64,000 nt of DNA, from the NCBI GenBank assembly GCA_030867875.1, contig JAOWCC010000441.1:372001-436000 (forward strand), given 5' to 3'. The DNA comes from Actinernus sp. WN-2022. Taxonomy: Eukaryota; Cnidaria; Anthozoa; Actiniaria; Actinernidae. The notes below the pieces were generated by a model that saw nothing but the letters and a program-made list of their open reading frames with translations, did no database searches and was not told the origin of the DNA. Below, in pieces: positions 41,540 to 53,121 of this stretch. The stretch's first letter is position 1. Every line of letters starts with the position of its first letter. Position numbers and translations under genes: made by a program.

Positions 41540-41545
41540 TCACAA

Positions 41546-42285
41546 CGGTGCCCTTTTGGATGGACCTAGCGGATGTACTCTAAGGGGGTAGGTGGGGTCT
41601 CCATATAGGCAGAGTAGTTGGCCAGTTGGCGTCATTGCATACCTTTCCAGCCTTGCTAACGGCCCAGATGCTGCTAGCATGCCCTGTCGTGCCTTTTCCC
41701 CTCCACTGGACCGAATTGATTGGCAATAAGGCCATTTGGAGCAACAACAAATGCGCATGCTTGTGCCCGTCGTATAGTACTCGTTGGTGGGCTCCTTTGT
41801 GACAAACTGGGCACACCCGTCCCATCTATAAATTTCCTGTAATTTTCTAGAGCTGCCTCCCTGTTTTGGACTGCCCTAGCAAATTCCTGAAGACATACAG
41901 GCTGGAGCCAGGCTTGGCCAAAGCTGATCAATAAGTAGCTATGTTCTTCAAATATGAACTCCATAGTTTTGTTGACGACCATACTGATTTGAGGCACAGC
42001 CCTTGCAAACCTTGGAACGAAATAAATCTTAAAGCCGGAAAAGGTACACTTATCCTACGTCAGGTTTTCAAGGTCGAATTTTTCGTATTTTCCGTACGGG
42101 ATATCAAGGTTTTTGGAAGTGTTTTGATCTGGCAAGAGTAGAAGCTCTTCGTCATCTATAACATCCAAGTCGTGAGCTAAAAGAAGAGATTCCCTTGTTT
42201 CTCTGAAGGTAGCCATGTTCTTGTTGCCGATCTGAACGTACGTTTCTTTACAACACGACGGTAACATCATCGCCGACGTACTCAA
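41546..42285 (-). pseudogene. Harbinger (HARBI1-like) transposase, N-terminal and central part, frameshifted
   Basis: Minus-strand pieces in several frames: LLLAHDLDVIDDEELLLL and PYGKYEKFDLENLT (42285-42055); VPQISMVVNKTMEFIFEEHS, LQEFARAVQNREAALENYRK and FIDGTG (from about 42000, where the family has the first catalytic Asp in F-x-DG); VVAPNGLIANQFGPVEGKRHD (second Asp region); and YGDPTYPLRVHPLGPSKRAPL ending at 41546. Several frameshifts separate them. The next residues are at 37988, beyond the LINE. PIF/Harbinger transposases cut and paste DNA with a 3-bp target; this copy is dead. Confidence 0.85.
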
Positions 42286-42289
42286 CCCA

Positions 42290-43330
42290 GGCCATGCGTG
42301 ACCTCACGTAGCCGTTGTGTTTCGCCGTCCTGTTGCGCAGTCCTGTTGCGCAAGGTCTCTATTATGATCCAGGAAAGCAGTCATTTCTGTTAGAATATAA
42401 TAGTCAGAGGACGAACTGCTGGTCGTAAGTTAATAAGCGAACAAAAATTGTTGTCTGAGTCTGGTGGTGAGGGAGGTTTAGGTCTAGAACACAAGGGAAA
42501 CCAGAGTCGAGATGTAGAAGCATCCCCCTTGGCCTGTGCAAAACCCAAAGCCAGACACTTTCTCCAGGTCGGAGGGGGCTTTCAAGACTGGTTGAGGCAT
42601 TTTGAGCTTTCGTGCAGAGATAAGCTAGTAAGCTTACGGCTACGAAGAAGTAATTTTTCACTAGCCAAATAGACCTTTTTGCTAGTCATTAAAACATGTA
42701 ACGTTCGTTATATACAATCTATATTAGTTCTTCAAAGTGTCTCCTTTAGAATCATCACTTACTCTTCATTTCAAACTATTAGAAGAATTCGTGGAAGTTA
42801 AGAAGTCTTTGTCCATTGAAGCATCGGAAACAATAGTCAATACAGACATACGTATCTATTGAAGCAGAGAATCAAGATGGCGGCTTGATTTATTTCTTAA
42901 ATAATGCATGCTGGAGATGTTCTATCCCTCCCCCCTTGGAGTGAGCATGAATTTTTGGCTGTATTTGTAAACTTGGGTCCCCTTAGGGATAGTGGGGAAA
43001 TTACAAACAATAACAAAGTAATACAGAATGATGCTAGCTATCACGCTACAGTAACTGATTTACCAGTTTTCCCATTATACGTAGTTTTAGGGTGTTTGGT
43101 ACAATTCTGTTAAACTCTACCTCTACCATTGGACGATACTGGACGCCAAAGCGCTTACCTTCTTTTAAATCAGTTAGGTCACAGCACCGTTTATAACTTC
43201 TTGTTATAGGTCAGTCATGAACAATTGAAAATATGTTTAAATAATTACAGCTAGAAATTCATAACTCTCATACATTTTATACTAGAACTGTATGCTGGCC
43301 TTGCTTTATTCAAAATTTCAAGTAACTTAC
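42290..43330. other. Non-coding stretch, probably Harbinger flank and repeats
   Basis: No gene recognised. TCCTGTTGCGCA occurs twice in a row at 42328-42352. The region 42420-42680 (with GAACAAAAATTGTTG, GGTCGGAGGGGGCTTTC) reads as a decayed repeat. A plus-strand 69-codon frame at 42904-43113 has no recognised domain. Further exons of the minus-strand gene at 43331-47729 would be expected here but were not found. Confidence 0.35.
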
Positions 43331-46300
43331 TTGAGAAGTCGCTTATCTTCTTTTTGCTGCACTCACACCAGAGATTCAGCACAAGAGCTATTGATCCCAT
43401 TAGGCCGGCCATAAATTTCCAGTCAGCACACATCAACCTAGAAAGTAATTACATTTTATAGTAAATAACCTGTTACCACTGGAATAAGAAAATGTTCATC
43501 CCTCAGCGTCACTATAAAGTACTTACAATTGTATGTAAAATTAAGTTAGAACAATGTATATTATAAATACATATATGTGCATGTACATCTTAAATATAAC
43601 AACAACAACAACACTGTACTTACCAATCAATTCTGAAGACTTTACCATAAAGCAGAATTCCTTGTTTACTCAGCCCACTCATTTCAGCATAAATCTCCTT
43701 CATGCATTCGGCAAGAATGTCATGCGACTCTGCCTAAATTCATAAAATGCACCATTTGTAAAATTGCATCATTTCATGTAATTTAAAATGTGATCATGTA
43801 TTAGTAAGAACAGTTTTCTAGTGAGTGTCATAAACAAAAAACAGAGCCAATCACATGTCGGAGCAAGTAAAAACAAAAGGAGCCACATCCAAAATTGAAG
43901 TAATTTGTGATTGGTTTTACTTGAACTTACAAAGTATCACAAGAAAAACTTGAAAGCAATCACCTAAGTACTGTTCAACACTCAATCAAAAACCGCTATA
44001 TATATATACACACACATAATTTTGTTCTTAAACAGAAGTTTACTACAGGGCACATTGTACATGTTACTGTATGTAAATGTACAAATTCTGTATATTAAAT
44101 ATGATGTGGGACTGACATTAATTAGTTTGCAAAATTGTGCAATGAGCATTGCTTTTTAAGTTCTTACAACCCACCATCATAAATGGAAATACAGTACTCC
44201 TTATCAGGCCCTCTTTTCTCCTTATTTTCTGAAGGGAGGCAGGATGTTGTCATGACGCTTCCCAATTTCTTGGTGATTCTACGGCCATCTACAGAAAAGC
44301 GAAGTGTTATGATGTCATCACATCCATGGTCAACAGGCATTCGAAATCCAGGTTCTTTGTACATGTACTGCAGTATTTCTAAAATTTATTTATTCCAGGC
44401 TGGGTGTAATACAAATACTGAATACTTGAGGTTGAGAGTGAACAGTGGACAACTATATTGATGTATACACATGAAACCATAGAAATCACGAAACAATTCA
44501 CATACTTATTATAAAATAAAAACATATTTACGCACCTCATTGAATTCCTTCACTGCTGTGATTTTATTCTGCACCTGTCTTTCTTTCACAAGACTACATA
44601 GTGTTGGAAGAAGAGAGCCTGGCACTTGTTTCAGTTCATTGTATGCTGCATCTGAGATGTCACCATCATCCTTTCCCTGCGATAAGACATTTTATTATTA
44701 TTATGCATGTATAGACAATAAATTATGGGTACTTAATGACCGAGTGAAAGGGCATGATGGGAAAATATTTGACTTGAGGTCATGACTTACATGCTCTCGG
44801 TCTGTACACATCGACAGAGAGCCAATATTTGGCCTGACCAAAGTCAGTCAAAAAGGTTTTTTGATCACCACTTTCAAATCATATTCGCAAAAGAACAAGC
44901 AAAAAATCGAGTAGGGAGAGATGTTTTTTTCTCAAACTCATATCAAACTCAAACAGCCTCCATCACGTGACTTGTAAATGATTCTGAAAGGTGCAAAGCC
45001 ATACTGGTCATATAATAATAAATATTGTACTCTGGACAGAACAATTGTTGCATGCCATATGCTCCTATAACAGCAACAACATTAATCCCAAGAAGTTGAA
45101 AATCATACCAATAATAAAGTAAGAATTTCTATACATGGAATAAAATGTTGATAGTCAAATTCTATTTTACAGTCTAAAATAGGTGGGAAAACGCGCGCGC
45201 GCTCCAGCATTTGCGCGCCAAAATTGTCAACATTTTGAAGAAAAAACACACTTTATTTTCGCTTTGTTTACAACAACTCATTTCGATACATTTTAAAAAG
45301 TACATGACAACTTTCTAGCATTTAAATCTATAGACTGTCGATTACACTGACTCAAGTTTAAAATATATATGCCTTTCAAAAAGGGGGAATTTAAATAAAC
45401 CCTCCTTTAAGCGAAAAATACGGAAAAAGAAAAACAATCGTGTCCAAACAAGTAGAGGCAAACCATTCTCTCCGAGATTGAGACGGGCCGTGTTAAAGAG
45501 AATCGAGTCTGGAGTTGAAGTGCAAACTGCACTGGGGGGACGCCGGAGTTTTAGATAGAAACGCCGCCAATTAGTGGAGAGGTGTGAAAAGAAGTACAGG
45601 TGATGTTACTCCACTAAAAAGATCTGGTGGGAGTCAAAGAAAGGTAAAGAAATACTCACCCGAGGAGAAAACACTCGAGCGCTTGGCTGAACGAGACCCT
45701 TATGCAAACACAGAAACAACCGCTTGCCGTCTACTAAATAGAACCGGGATTGACAGAAGATAAGTTCACTTTTAAAGTCCCCAATAAGTCTTGTAGTGAA
45801 GCCAACATCGAGAGAATTATCGATATGCAGATGAGGTATAACCGCGCGATCGAGGAGGGAAAATGTACTCCTGGTGAATTCTATTTCGCCGATGAATGTC
45901 CAGTCTTGCTTGGCGTCCTTCTCAGAAAGGGTCGCTGTAGTAAAGGAGAACAACTGTATCGCAGAACACCATACCGACCTCAGAAGTTCACACTTCACTC
46001 TGCAATTGGCCCTCGTGGATACTGCAAAGTACATGTATGGCTTTCTGAGAACAATGACAGTGAGGTCAAACATTTTGTGCTCGATAACATCGAATCGCCA
46101 GTGCATGCAACAAATCTTGAAGGTCCTCCACTGCCAGTGACTATTCCACCCCATAGCTATTTTATTTGGGATCGTCTTGGTAGAGCTGGGAGATGTATGA
46201 ACCCATCCAAGCAACATTACAACCCGGAAATCCACGAGCGCTTTCGCCAGGCTGAAGTGCAGGTAGTCATGCTACCTCCAAAGGGCCACAAGGCTAACCC

Positions 46301-47729
46301 GACGGAGCTATTCCAAGCTATGATCCAGGCGAATGTGAAGTCCTGGAGAGCTCCCAATCAGTCATTTGACGAATGTGGGCCAAGGAACTTTAAAGAAGCA
46401 CAGCAAGCCGTATCTGATGCTCTTGTAAGGCTGAGGTTTAACACTAATGCTTTCCATGGTTGGTACGAGGCACGAGCCACCGGCCGCCATCTTCTCTGTG
46501 TCGCTGGGCCAAGGATCGCATGACGAAACGAGTCCTCAGATGGCGTGAAAATGAAGAATCACAAGTTTTCCTTTGGCCACAGAAATTATGAGTAGCTTAA
46601 CTTTTACTTACTGAGGTTTATTTCCCAGATTCAAACCATGCATAGCTAAAAAGGTGAGATGATTTCCCTGTTTCGCAACGAACGTCAATTCGAATTGAGG
46701 CCATGTTGATTTTCGTAGAAATCACGTGATTTTAGGTTTTACGTCATTCGAGTTTCCATATTTAGAAAGGCTGTAAAACAAAAACCGTCACATTGTTTTC
46801 GACAATAATAAAATTCCATGTATGGAATTTAATAAGGTTTTTAATAAAAAATAAATGCCGAAAAATAAGTTTGTAGTTTTTGTGTAAATGCATCAACTGT
46901 TCTGTCCAGAGTACTATATATCTATCAATGCATTACGTTACTTTATAATTCATGTACCTTAAGAGCTATTCGTACTCTCTCCAGCTGACTCTGTTTATGT
47001 ACATCACATTCCTCCATTGAATTGAATTTGACTTCAAACTCTTCTGCTCCAATCTTCACCTAACAATAATCAAAAAAATAACATTTTAACTCTTGACAAC
47101 CAATTTACAACTCTGTACGAACCTCCATTCCATTCTGATGGGTCTTTTAAATTGAGTGGAAAGCCAGCTCTTTACTTCAGCTTTTTTGTAGCTCTTTCTC
47201 TTTGAGTATAGCTCAGAAAATGGCTTTCTGGCTGATGAAAACGGCTTTTTTCCCTTCATTAGTTCCTTTCTTATAGTTTCCTTTCTACATTTGCCCTTGT
47301 AAGCAGACTTTCTAATCTCAGAATTCGAGCTTTAAGCTTCGAATTTTCTTCCTGGTGATCAACCAGCGCCCTTTGAAAATGGTTTCCTGGAGAATTAAGC
47401 CAAATGCTGTTTTGCTCTATAACTGTTACTCGAGAAACCTTCACCTTCAGACATAAAGGAGCAGAACTACTACGACAACCAACCGTTTTCTCAGATATGC
47501 CGCCAGAATACTGGCGCGATATACGTTAAAAGTGAAATATAAGACGATCAGATTAGTATTATAGGTAAAATAAGCGCCAAAATGATAAGAATGTGTTGTT
47601 TAACAACAAAAAATGAAAGAAGTTACTTATCTTTGTGCTTTGGACTCTTCCTTCTCTGACTCTCACAATATGCCAAGTCTTCTCTGCTTTATCACAAGGA
47701 ATTTCGATTAAAATGAAACTTTCTGCCAT
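43331..47729 (-). CDS. Multi-exon repeated-family gene (transposon-derived look), 5 phase-matched exons plus two candidates
   Basis: Firm exons: 47059-46958, 44676-44536, 44367-44175, 43729-43624, 43437-43331; all junctions have consensus borders and agree in phase (0,0,1,2). The joined peptide reads FEVKFNSMEECDVHKQSQLE, DISDAAYNELKQVPGSLLPT, TLRFSVDGRRITKKLGSVMT, ISIYDESHDILAECMKEIYA, GILLYGKVFRIDWLMCADWK then FMAGLMG and a CECSKKK stretch. I know this order (D-x-(K/I)SDxAYxEL...SxDGxxI.K...G.DxKF...G) from repeated cnidarian and fish genes that look transposon-derived, but cannot name a Pfam domain. Candidate upstream exons are 47510-47289 (coiled coil HQEENSKLKARILRLESLL) and a first exon 47729-47667 (MAESFILIEIPCDK). 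A Tc1-like element fills the intron 46957-44677, without harming the frame. Later exons were not found, so the C-terminal part may be lost. Confidence 0.55.
43807..43998. mobile_element. MITE, AGCGGTTTT family (copy 2)
   Basis: GAACAGTTTTCTAGTGAGTG at the left and CACTCAATCAAAAACCGCT at the right, with AGCCAATCACATG and ATTGGTTTTACTTGAAC inside, match the copy at 10253-10471 in order and length. It lies in an intron of the minus-strand gene. Confidence 0.6.
45025..46916 (+). mobile_element. Tc1/mariner-type transposon in an intron
   Basis: Terminal repeats: GTACTCTGGACAGAACA-(A/G)TTG at 45027 and, inverted, at 46913, inside TA dinucleotides as Tc1/mariner insertion requires. Subterminal words (TACATGGAAT near 45134 and ATTCCATGTATGG near 46815) also pair. 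The transposase is on the plus strand, opposite to the host gene. Length about 1.89 kb. Confidence 0.8.
45415..46523 (+). pseudogene. Tc1/mariner-type DDE transposase, N-terminal part broken
   Basis: The intact 258-codon frame 45750-46523 holds the catalytic part: FYFADEC (first Asp), SYFIWDRLGRAGRCMN (second Asp) and KGHKANPTELFQAM (the NPxE acidic residue). Upstream, SRGKPFSPRLRRAVLKRIES and SRNAAN-type sequence form the helix-turn-helix DNA-binding half, but a TAG near 45557, another near 45575 and a frameshift near 45748 separate it from the core. The catalytic residues survive but DNA binding is lost, so the element is probably inactive. The unusual spacing and ADE/WDR contexts place it away from classic Tc1; I keep the call at superfamily level. 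Confidence 0.7.
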
Positions 47730-48068
47730 TCAAATAAACACAATGCAGAAATAAAATGGCAAGAATGTCCAGTGTCGGAAAAAATCCTTCCTTTTTCCAG
47801 TAAGGCAAACGTAGTTTCTACTCAAACTTTCTTATCTTCGAAAACTACCTCTCCGCTGTCAGCCATCTTTGTTTATCACAGAGGAAACCCATTCAGACAT
47901 TGGCCAGGTTACTCAAGCACTAGCGTACAGTCTCCCCAAATATATGGCAATGCTACTTATGTAGAGACCTACCTCTGGGCTATCAGATCGATTCTGGTAA
48001 ATTTTGTTATAAATGACGTCATTGCTGAGATATGGTGCCTCAAACATGGTGACAAATGATATTTACAC

Positions 48069-48348
48069 CGGCGAGTAAGGCGACGAAATACACCTTAAAT
48101 TGCATCTTCGGTACAGGCAGCTTTTCCCTGAGTGTGGACGAAATGGTGTCAAAAGTCAGGGATTTGTCATGGCCTGTCAATTTTGCCGCGGTGGCCAGTT
48201 GCACCAACCTTGACAGCACGTCATATTTGTCTTTTTCTCGCCTGAAACCATATTGCGTAATCCGAGCAAGGTGAGCCTTAACATCGGTAGCTTTACTAGC
48301 ATCCTCAAGGGTTTTAAGTGTGGTTGATAACAGGGTGAGGAGGTCATC
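48069..48348 (-). CDS. Candidate internal exon, unknown protein
   Basis: Acceptor TCTTATTCCCAG ends at 48349 and donor CTCGCCG|GTGTAA follows 48069. The exon reads DDLLTLLSTTLKTLEDASKA, RREKDKYDVLSRLVQLATAA and STLREKLPVPKMQFKVYFVA. It is strongly helical and has no domain I can name. No partner exons were located. The plus strand of the same stretch also has an open frame, which I regard as its shadow. Confidence 0.3.
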
Positions 48349-49099
48349 CTGGGAATAAGAGAAAGCAGGGCGTGAACTCGGAACTCTTGGCTGCCAGCAC
48401 TTGGGCGGTAGAACATAAAAATAAGTAAAGAAGCGTGTAGCAAATTGGCGCCAAAAAAAACGAGAATAAGGTATAGAAACGAAAATTGAGGCGCAGGAAG
48501 AACGCAAGAGAACCCACCCAAGGGATGGCAGCATGAGCGTCAGTAATCCGACTAGGGCATTAGACACCCTTTCAGGAAGGAAGGGACTTTTATTTTATTT
48601 TAAAGTTACCAGAGGCAGAATCAGAAAGGCAAACTGCACAACTGCCATTCCATTGCGCTTGACAATAAACTCCCGGTTGAGAGGTTTAATCGAAACGGCA
48701 ATTTTGTAATATAACAGCCAGTATATATAATGTTATGTCACACGACGTTATTGCTTTTATATGCGTAGGGAAAGCACTACAAAAACCTGCTTGTATAAGA
48801 TGCAACACGGATAATGGAAATATTCAAAACGTCATACTTCAATCTAAAGCGGGTAAACTTACGAGCCTAGGGAGAAAGAGGATCCACAATAGCATTCTGA
48901 AATCCCGCCCGATTTTAAGTAGCAATCCCAATCCCAATCCCGCTAGTTATATATATTTTCTAATTGTAATAATTAACCTTTTTCTCTAAAGTTAGGTTAA
49001 TTATAAAAATCTCGAGACCCTACCTCATCAGTATAATGATTTCGCGAATCCTAGCGAAGGTCGGCGAACTCGAAGTAATACGTGTACAGTGATGGTAGT

Positions 49100-49241
49100 A
49101 GCCTGCGAACAGGCTCTTGGGGGCACTTTGGGGAGAAGAAGAGAGGGAGAAGAAAAAAATGAGAGGGGGGGAGGGGGGGGGGGGAGGAGGAGGGAAAAAG
49201 GGAGGGAGAGCCTGCACGGATCCCATACAAATTTGAATTCC
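49100..49241 (+). promoter_or_regulatory. Hairpin-ended purine-tract module upstream of the DUF6589-like gene
   Basis: Starts with AGCCTGCGAACAGGCT (a perfect 6-bp stem with a four-base loop), then CTTGGGGGCACTTTGGGGAG, a long purine run and GCCTGCACGGATCCCATAC up to GAATTCC. The same ~142 bases are found, nearly identical and inverted, at 62061-62202, upstream of the RecQ-like gene. In both places the module precedes a gene start by roughly 90-130 bases and has the same orientation relative to the gene. A CCAAT-type box follows (AGCCAATCAG at 49267). Confidence 0.6.
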
Positions 49242-50998
49242 GCCCCCTCAATGAGACACCAAATCTAAGCCAATCAGCGCTCGCTAGAATTATGACGTTT
49301 ATCTGTTTGGCGCGAGGCTGGATGGTGCGAAGTTTCGGCGCGAAACAGCTAACACACCTAGAAGAGCTGGATGTATAACCAAAATACTCCAGAAAAAATA
49401 TGTAGTTCAAGGAAATCCAGAAAGGAAAGCATAAATCAATATTGTCGGTGTTGCCATGTGTCTTTGAAAGTTCAATATGGAGATACATGGAAGTCTGTTT
49501 CAACAGAAAACTTATTTTTGCCATCAAAACAACGAGGAATCGAGGTCAAAGCTCTATCATGCTTGTTGGAAATCGTAGGAATTTCCCCCGAAAAGACTCC
49601 AGATTTTTCAGAAAGGTTATGCAAACCCTGTGCAACGAAAATTCGGAAAACTTCCGAAGGCTTTGCTTATCTTAAGAAAACGATAAATGCTGAAAATCCA
49701 AAGTGTGGCCATGACAAAGAGAACCTCCCCACAACACCAGATCGTAAACGGACGAAGAGAACTCTCCCAACTACGATTACTCCAGAGCGACGTCAGAATG
49801 CGAGGAAAATAAGTAAGATCAATTCAAACGATAAAAGAAACGACGACGCCCTTTTCAATATCGACGATCTTATCGAAAGTGACAGTAACAAAACAAGAGT
49901 TAAAGTCTTAATACTATGGCCAAATGGCGACACATCGGTTCGTATTCCCTCAGAAGAAGAAAGTAACTCGATTCTCCTGATCAAAAACATTGCTCTCAAG
50001 AATTGGAAACCCGTTGCTAGAACAATTTTCAAACATGAAGACCTCAAACCTGAGCTTCTTGATGCAATATGGCAGGCCATGGATGCCGAATTCAAGGGAT
50101 ATTGTTCTTCCGATACAGTATTAAAAGGTACCAAACCAGAAGAACTGATTGCATTCTCCAACAATGTATTTTTAAGGGAAATTGCAGTGAGGTGCCCAAT
50201 TTGGTGTGCATTAAAGGTGCTTGTGGCATTCCCGTAGCTTCTGTACCGGACGCGTTTTCTAGGAATTCAATCGCTCTCGCTAGTTCAGTTGCAGCCCGTG
50301 TTCGCAACAAGAGTTTGTCAGCCCTGGCGTACAGAATTTCTAGCATTATCTTTCACAGTGGAACATCCCATCAGGACATTATTCGCTTAAATAGGATGGG
50401 AGTGTGTATGTCCCCCGACATGATTCTGGGTCTCCAACGTAGCTTAGGAGAGAACTTTGACGCTAAGGTGCTTTGTTGGAAAAAAGAACTTGAGGAGAAA
50501 CAACCAGATCTTGAAATGTTGGCATTACTGCATGAAGTACAGGAAAAACAACTCCCAAAGCTAGAGGAAGACGACATGGATTTGGATGTTTCGTTGGACA
50601 TAACTGAGGAAACGCTGAAAGAGTACGTTCACTACAACCAAGAAGCGTCTTCAAACTTGATTCAAGTAATGAAAGCAGCTAAGAAAAGGAGCAATGTACA
50701 CGAGTTCACCGATGAGGCGATTAACGTTGCTATGAAGAAATACAGTACAGGATCAAGGTATCCCTTCTACAAGTACGTACATGTATAAACTATAATTAAT
50801 ATTTTGCACACATAGTCAATGATGTAGTAAGTTAAGTTAATTAATTAACGGAAACAAATATTCATAGCAAAATATAGTAACATTGTTTTGCCTCTGGCCT
50901 GAGAACCCATCATGAGGAATCTTTAGGGCTATACCCAGGATAATGGTTATCAGTAGAGAAATTGAAACAGGAGGCAACAGTGTTTCACAGGCAGTTAT

Positions 50999-51104
50999 AG
51001 CCTGCGAACAGGCTCTTTTTTTGGGGGGGGGGAGGGGAAGAAGAAGGGGGGAGAGAAGACCCCTCCCTTCTTCCCTCCTCCCACCAAGAGCCTGTTCGCA
51101 GGCT
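50999..51104. mobile_element. Hairpin-ended purine/pyrimidine MITE (intronic copy B)
   Basis: AGCCTGCGAACAGGCT at 50999-51014 and AGCCTGTTCGCAGGCT at 51089-51104 enclose a G-rich then C-rich core. GGCAGTTA stands on both sides (AGGCAGTTAT before, AAGGCAGTTAC after), an 8-base target duplication of hAT type. In intron 1 of the DUF6589-like gene. Confidence 0.75.
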
Positions 51105-52420
51105 AAGGCAGTTACGAGATCGATAGTTGGTTAAAATGTCATAAATGAAGAAACATTTGGGCAAAACAGGAGGCTACTTTTTAATCCAAAAGAAAATTGT
51201 ATTCAGAGTTCTTTCAGGAGCCATTCTCAAACGTTCTGTCTGAATATATACAAATTATGTCACACCTTTTCATAGGTATGGCATAATTTGTCATTATGTT
51301 GTTACATAATTATATATGTATGTTAATAAAATTTATTCATATTACAAAACAATCCTTGCTGTTGACTCTTTTCAATTCTTGGTGTGTTGAAAATGTGATA
51401 ATAATATTATTTTTTTGATTATTGTTTTGTATCTATATAAGGTTGGTTGGTGACAATATAGACCATCAAATTTATGCAAGAATACAGTCAAAAGATTAAA
51501 ACAACCAGTCAATACACTGGACTCATCAATATGCCATAAGAGACAGTGTGGTTGATCCATTGCTTAACATCACTAAACCCCAGAAGAAGATTGAAGAATT
51601 GCAACTGATAGACCTTCTTCCAACTCCAGATGTAAAATGCAGATTGAAGCATTCCTTAAAAGTCCTAGTGAGCCGTGTAGTGACAAAGTACATTACAGCA
51701 TTCAAGTCATTAAGGAGAGTTGTTGTTCATCACATTCCCCATCCATATACCAAAGAAGCTACACAGAAATCTGAAATAGTGAGTAATTTAAATCTTCAGG
51801 TACACTTAATTCCGTTTTTTTTTTCAAGGTGCCAATTGGCTCCTACTTTGAAAAGAAAATGCTAGGGCTTCTCATACTCATTAATAATTAACGATGTACG
51901 TAGCCAAACAGAGGTCTCGATTTGTACCACGTGTAGTACTTTGAAACCTGGTCAAAGTACTACCCAAAGTACTTTGAAATCTTTTTTCCAGTCCAAGGAC
52001 TGGAAACTATGAATTATTTTTTTATAGTGGTAAACACCTTAAACAAAGGGAGGTCTCGCGATTGATCACCGACTTCCCCAAGTGCTAAATAATAACAATG
52101 TACAATACCTGTCTTGATGCATACAGATTGTCTCTCCAATGTGGGACCAGTTTTTTGCACTCTGTTCTTACACTGCGCATGTCCGTGACGCCAACTATAG
52201 CGCCAAACTGCAATGTTTTCATCAAATTTCACGCCAGGTTGTAAATACATACTCCCACGAGAACAAGCGCAATTCCGTCTTTTCATTAACAATGGAATGT
52301 TTGATTACTTAAGTCAAACAAAGCAAGTAAAACCTACAAGCCTGAAACATCGAAACTCTAAATGCATGAAGTTTTAAAATTGTTGTGTTGTTTATCCCAC
52401 AACCACCAAACAATAAGTCA

Positions 52421-52530
52421 TTTCAAGGCCTCCAATTCGGACTGGATGGCATTTCAAAGCTGCGCCTCGGACTGGAACTAATTGCGCAGACTTTGAAAAT
52501 GCCGTCCAGTCCTCATTGTCGGCCTTGAAA
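52421..52530. repeat. Foldback element
   Basis: TTTCAAGGCC and GGCCTTGAAA at the ends, GGACTGGATGGCATTTCAAAG pairing with CTTTGAAAATGCCGTCCAGTCC inside, and GCGC cores near the loop. Intronic. Confidence 0.65.
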
Positions 52531-53036
52531 CATTACTTCAGTCACCAATTTGGGAAGTGGAAATGATTTGGTTGCCAACACAGAAAATTTGCCAGGCAAC
52601 TTATCAGTCACAATTTTGGTCCCTAGTGCTAATTACTGTTATATTCCCTTTTGTCTCCTTCTGGCTCTTTAATATTGTAACTAGGTGCATCTATTTATTA
52701 CTATTTAGTGTTGCCTTGGTATGGAATTTCTCAACCCCAATATAGCTGGAGAAATGGCTCAATTACTGATGTCAAACCAGAATAAGTATGTCCCACAGCC
52801 AGGGGGGGAAGCCGGACAAGTCTCTGCTCAAATACCATTTCATGGTGACCAGCTATTTGAAGAGCGTGCACGACATGTGAAATGGACATTTCAGGATGCA
52901 GATTGTGATGTTGATCGTTTTGAGGGACTTAAACCAGAATTTGCAGATTGGCATGCAAAAGTAACACTGTATCAGGTACTATATGTAAAAGCATAAATAA
53001 ATTTATTCATTTAAAATTCCTGTGTACTTACAAATG

Positions 53037-53121
53037 GGCCTGCCAACAGGCTCTTGGGGAGGGGGAGGGGGCTCTTGGGGGTGAGGACCCCCCCCCCCCC
53101 CCAAGAACCTGTTCGCAGGCT
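53037..53121. mobile_element. Hairpin-ended purine/pyrimidine MITE (intronic copy C)
   Basis: GGCCTGCCAACAGGCTCTTG at the left, CAAGAACCTGTTCGCAGGCT at the right, with an (AGGGGG) run turning into poly-C. The flanks ACAAATG and GCAAATA are near matches, perhaps a decayed target duplication. Confidence 0.65.

Larger units (their letters stand above)
37989..41545 (-). mobile_element. CR1/L2-type LINE with deleted reverse-transcriptase core, inserted in a Harbinger transposase
   Basis: Minus-strand order: ORF1 with coiled coil and esterase (41539-39938), endonuclease and start of RT (39804-38440), then the ORF2 tail (38408-38184) and a 3' region ending with AATAAAG near 38000. Reverse-transcriptase fingers, palm and thumb are absent; the frame breaks at about 38445, where endonuclease-RT sequence joins the tail one frame over. 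The length is about 3.56 kb instead of the 4.5-5 kb expected for a full element. ORF1 is intact and the insertion splits a Harbinger gene, so it is a fairly young copy that lost its polymerase. Confidence 0.85.

Noticed and set aside
45606..46235. 209-codon minus-strand frame
   Set aside because: Opposite to the Tc1-type catalytic core, which carries the DDE motifs on the plus strand.
49120..49226. Proline- and serine-rich frames (PPFFPPPPPPPSPP type), also at 62090-62180
   Set aside because: Translations of the purine/pyrimidine tract of the hairpin-ended module.
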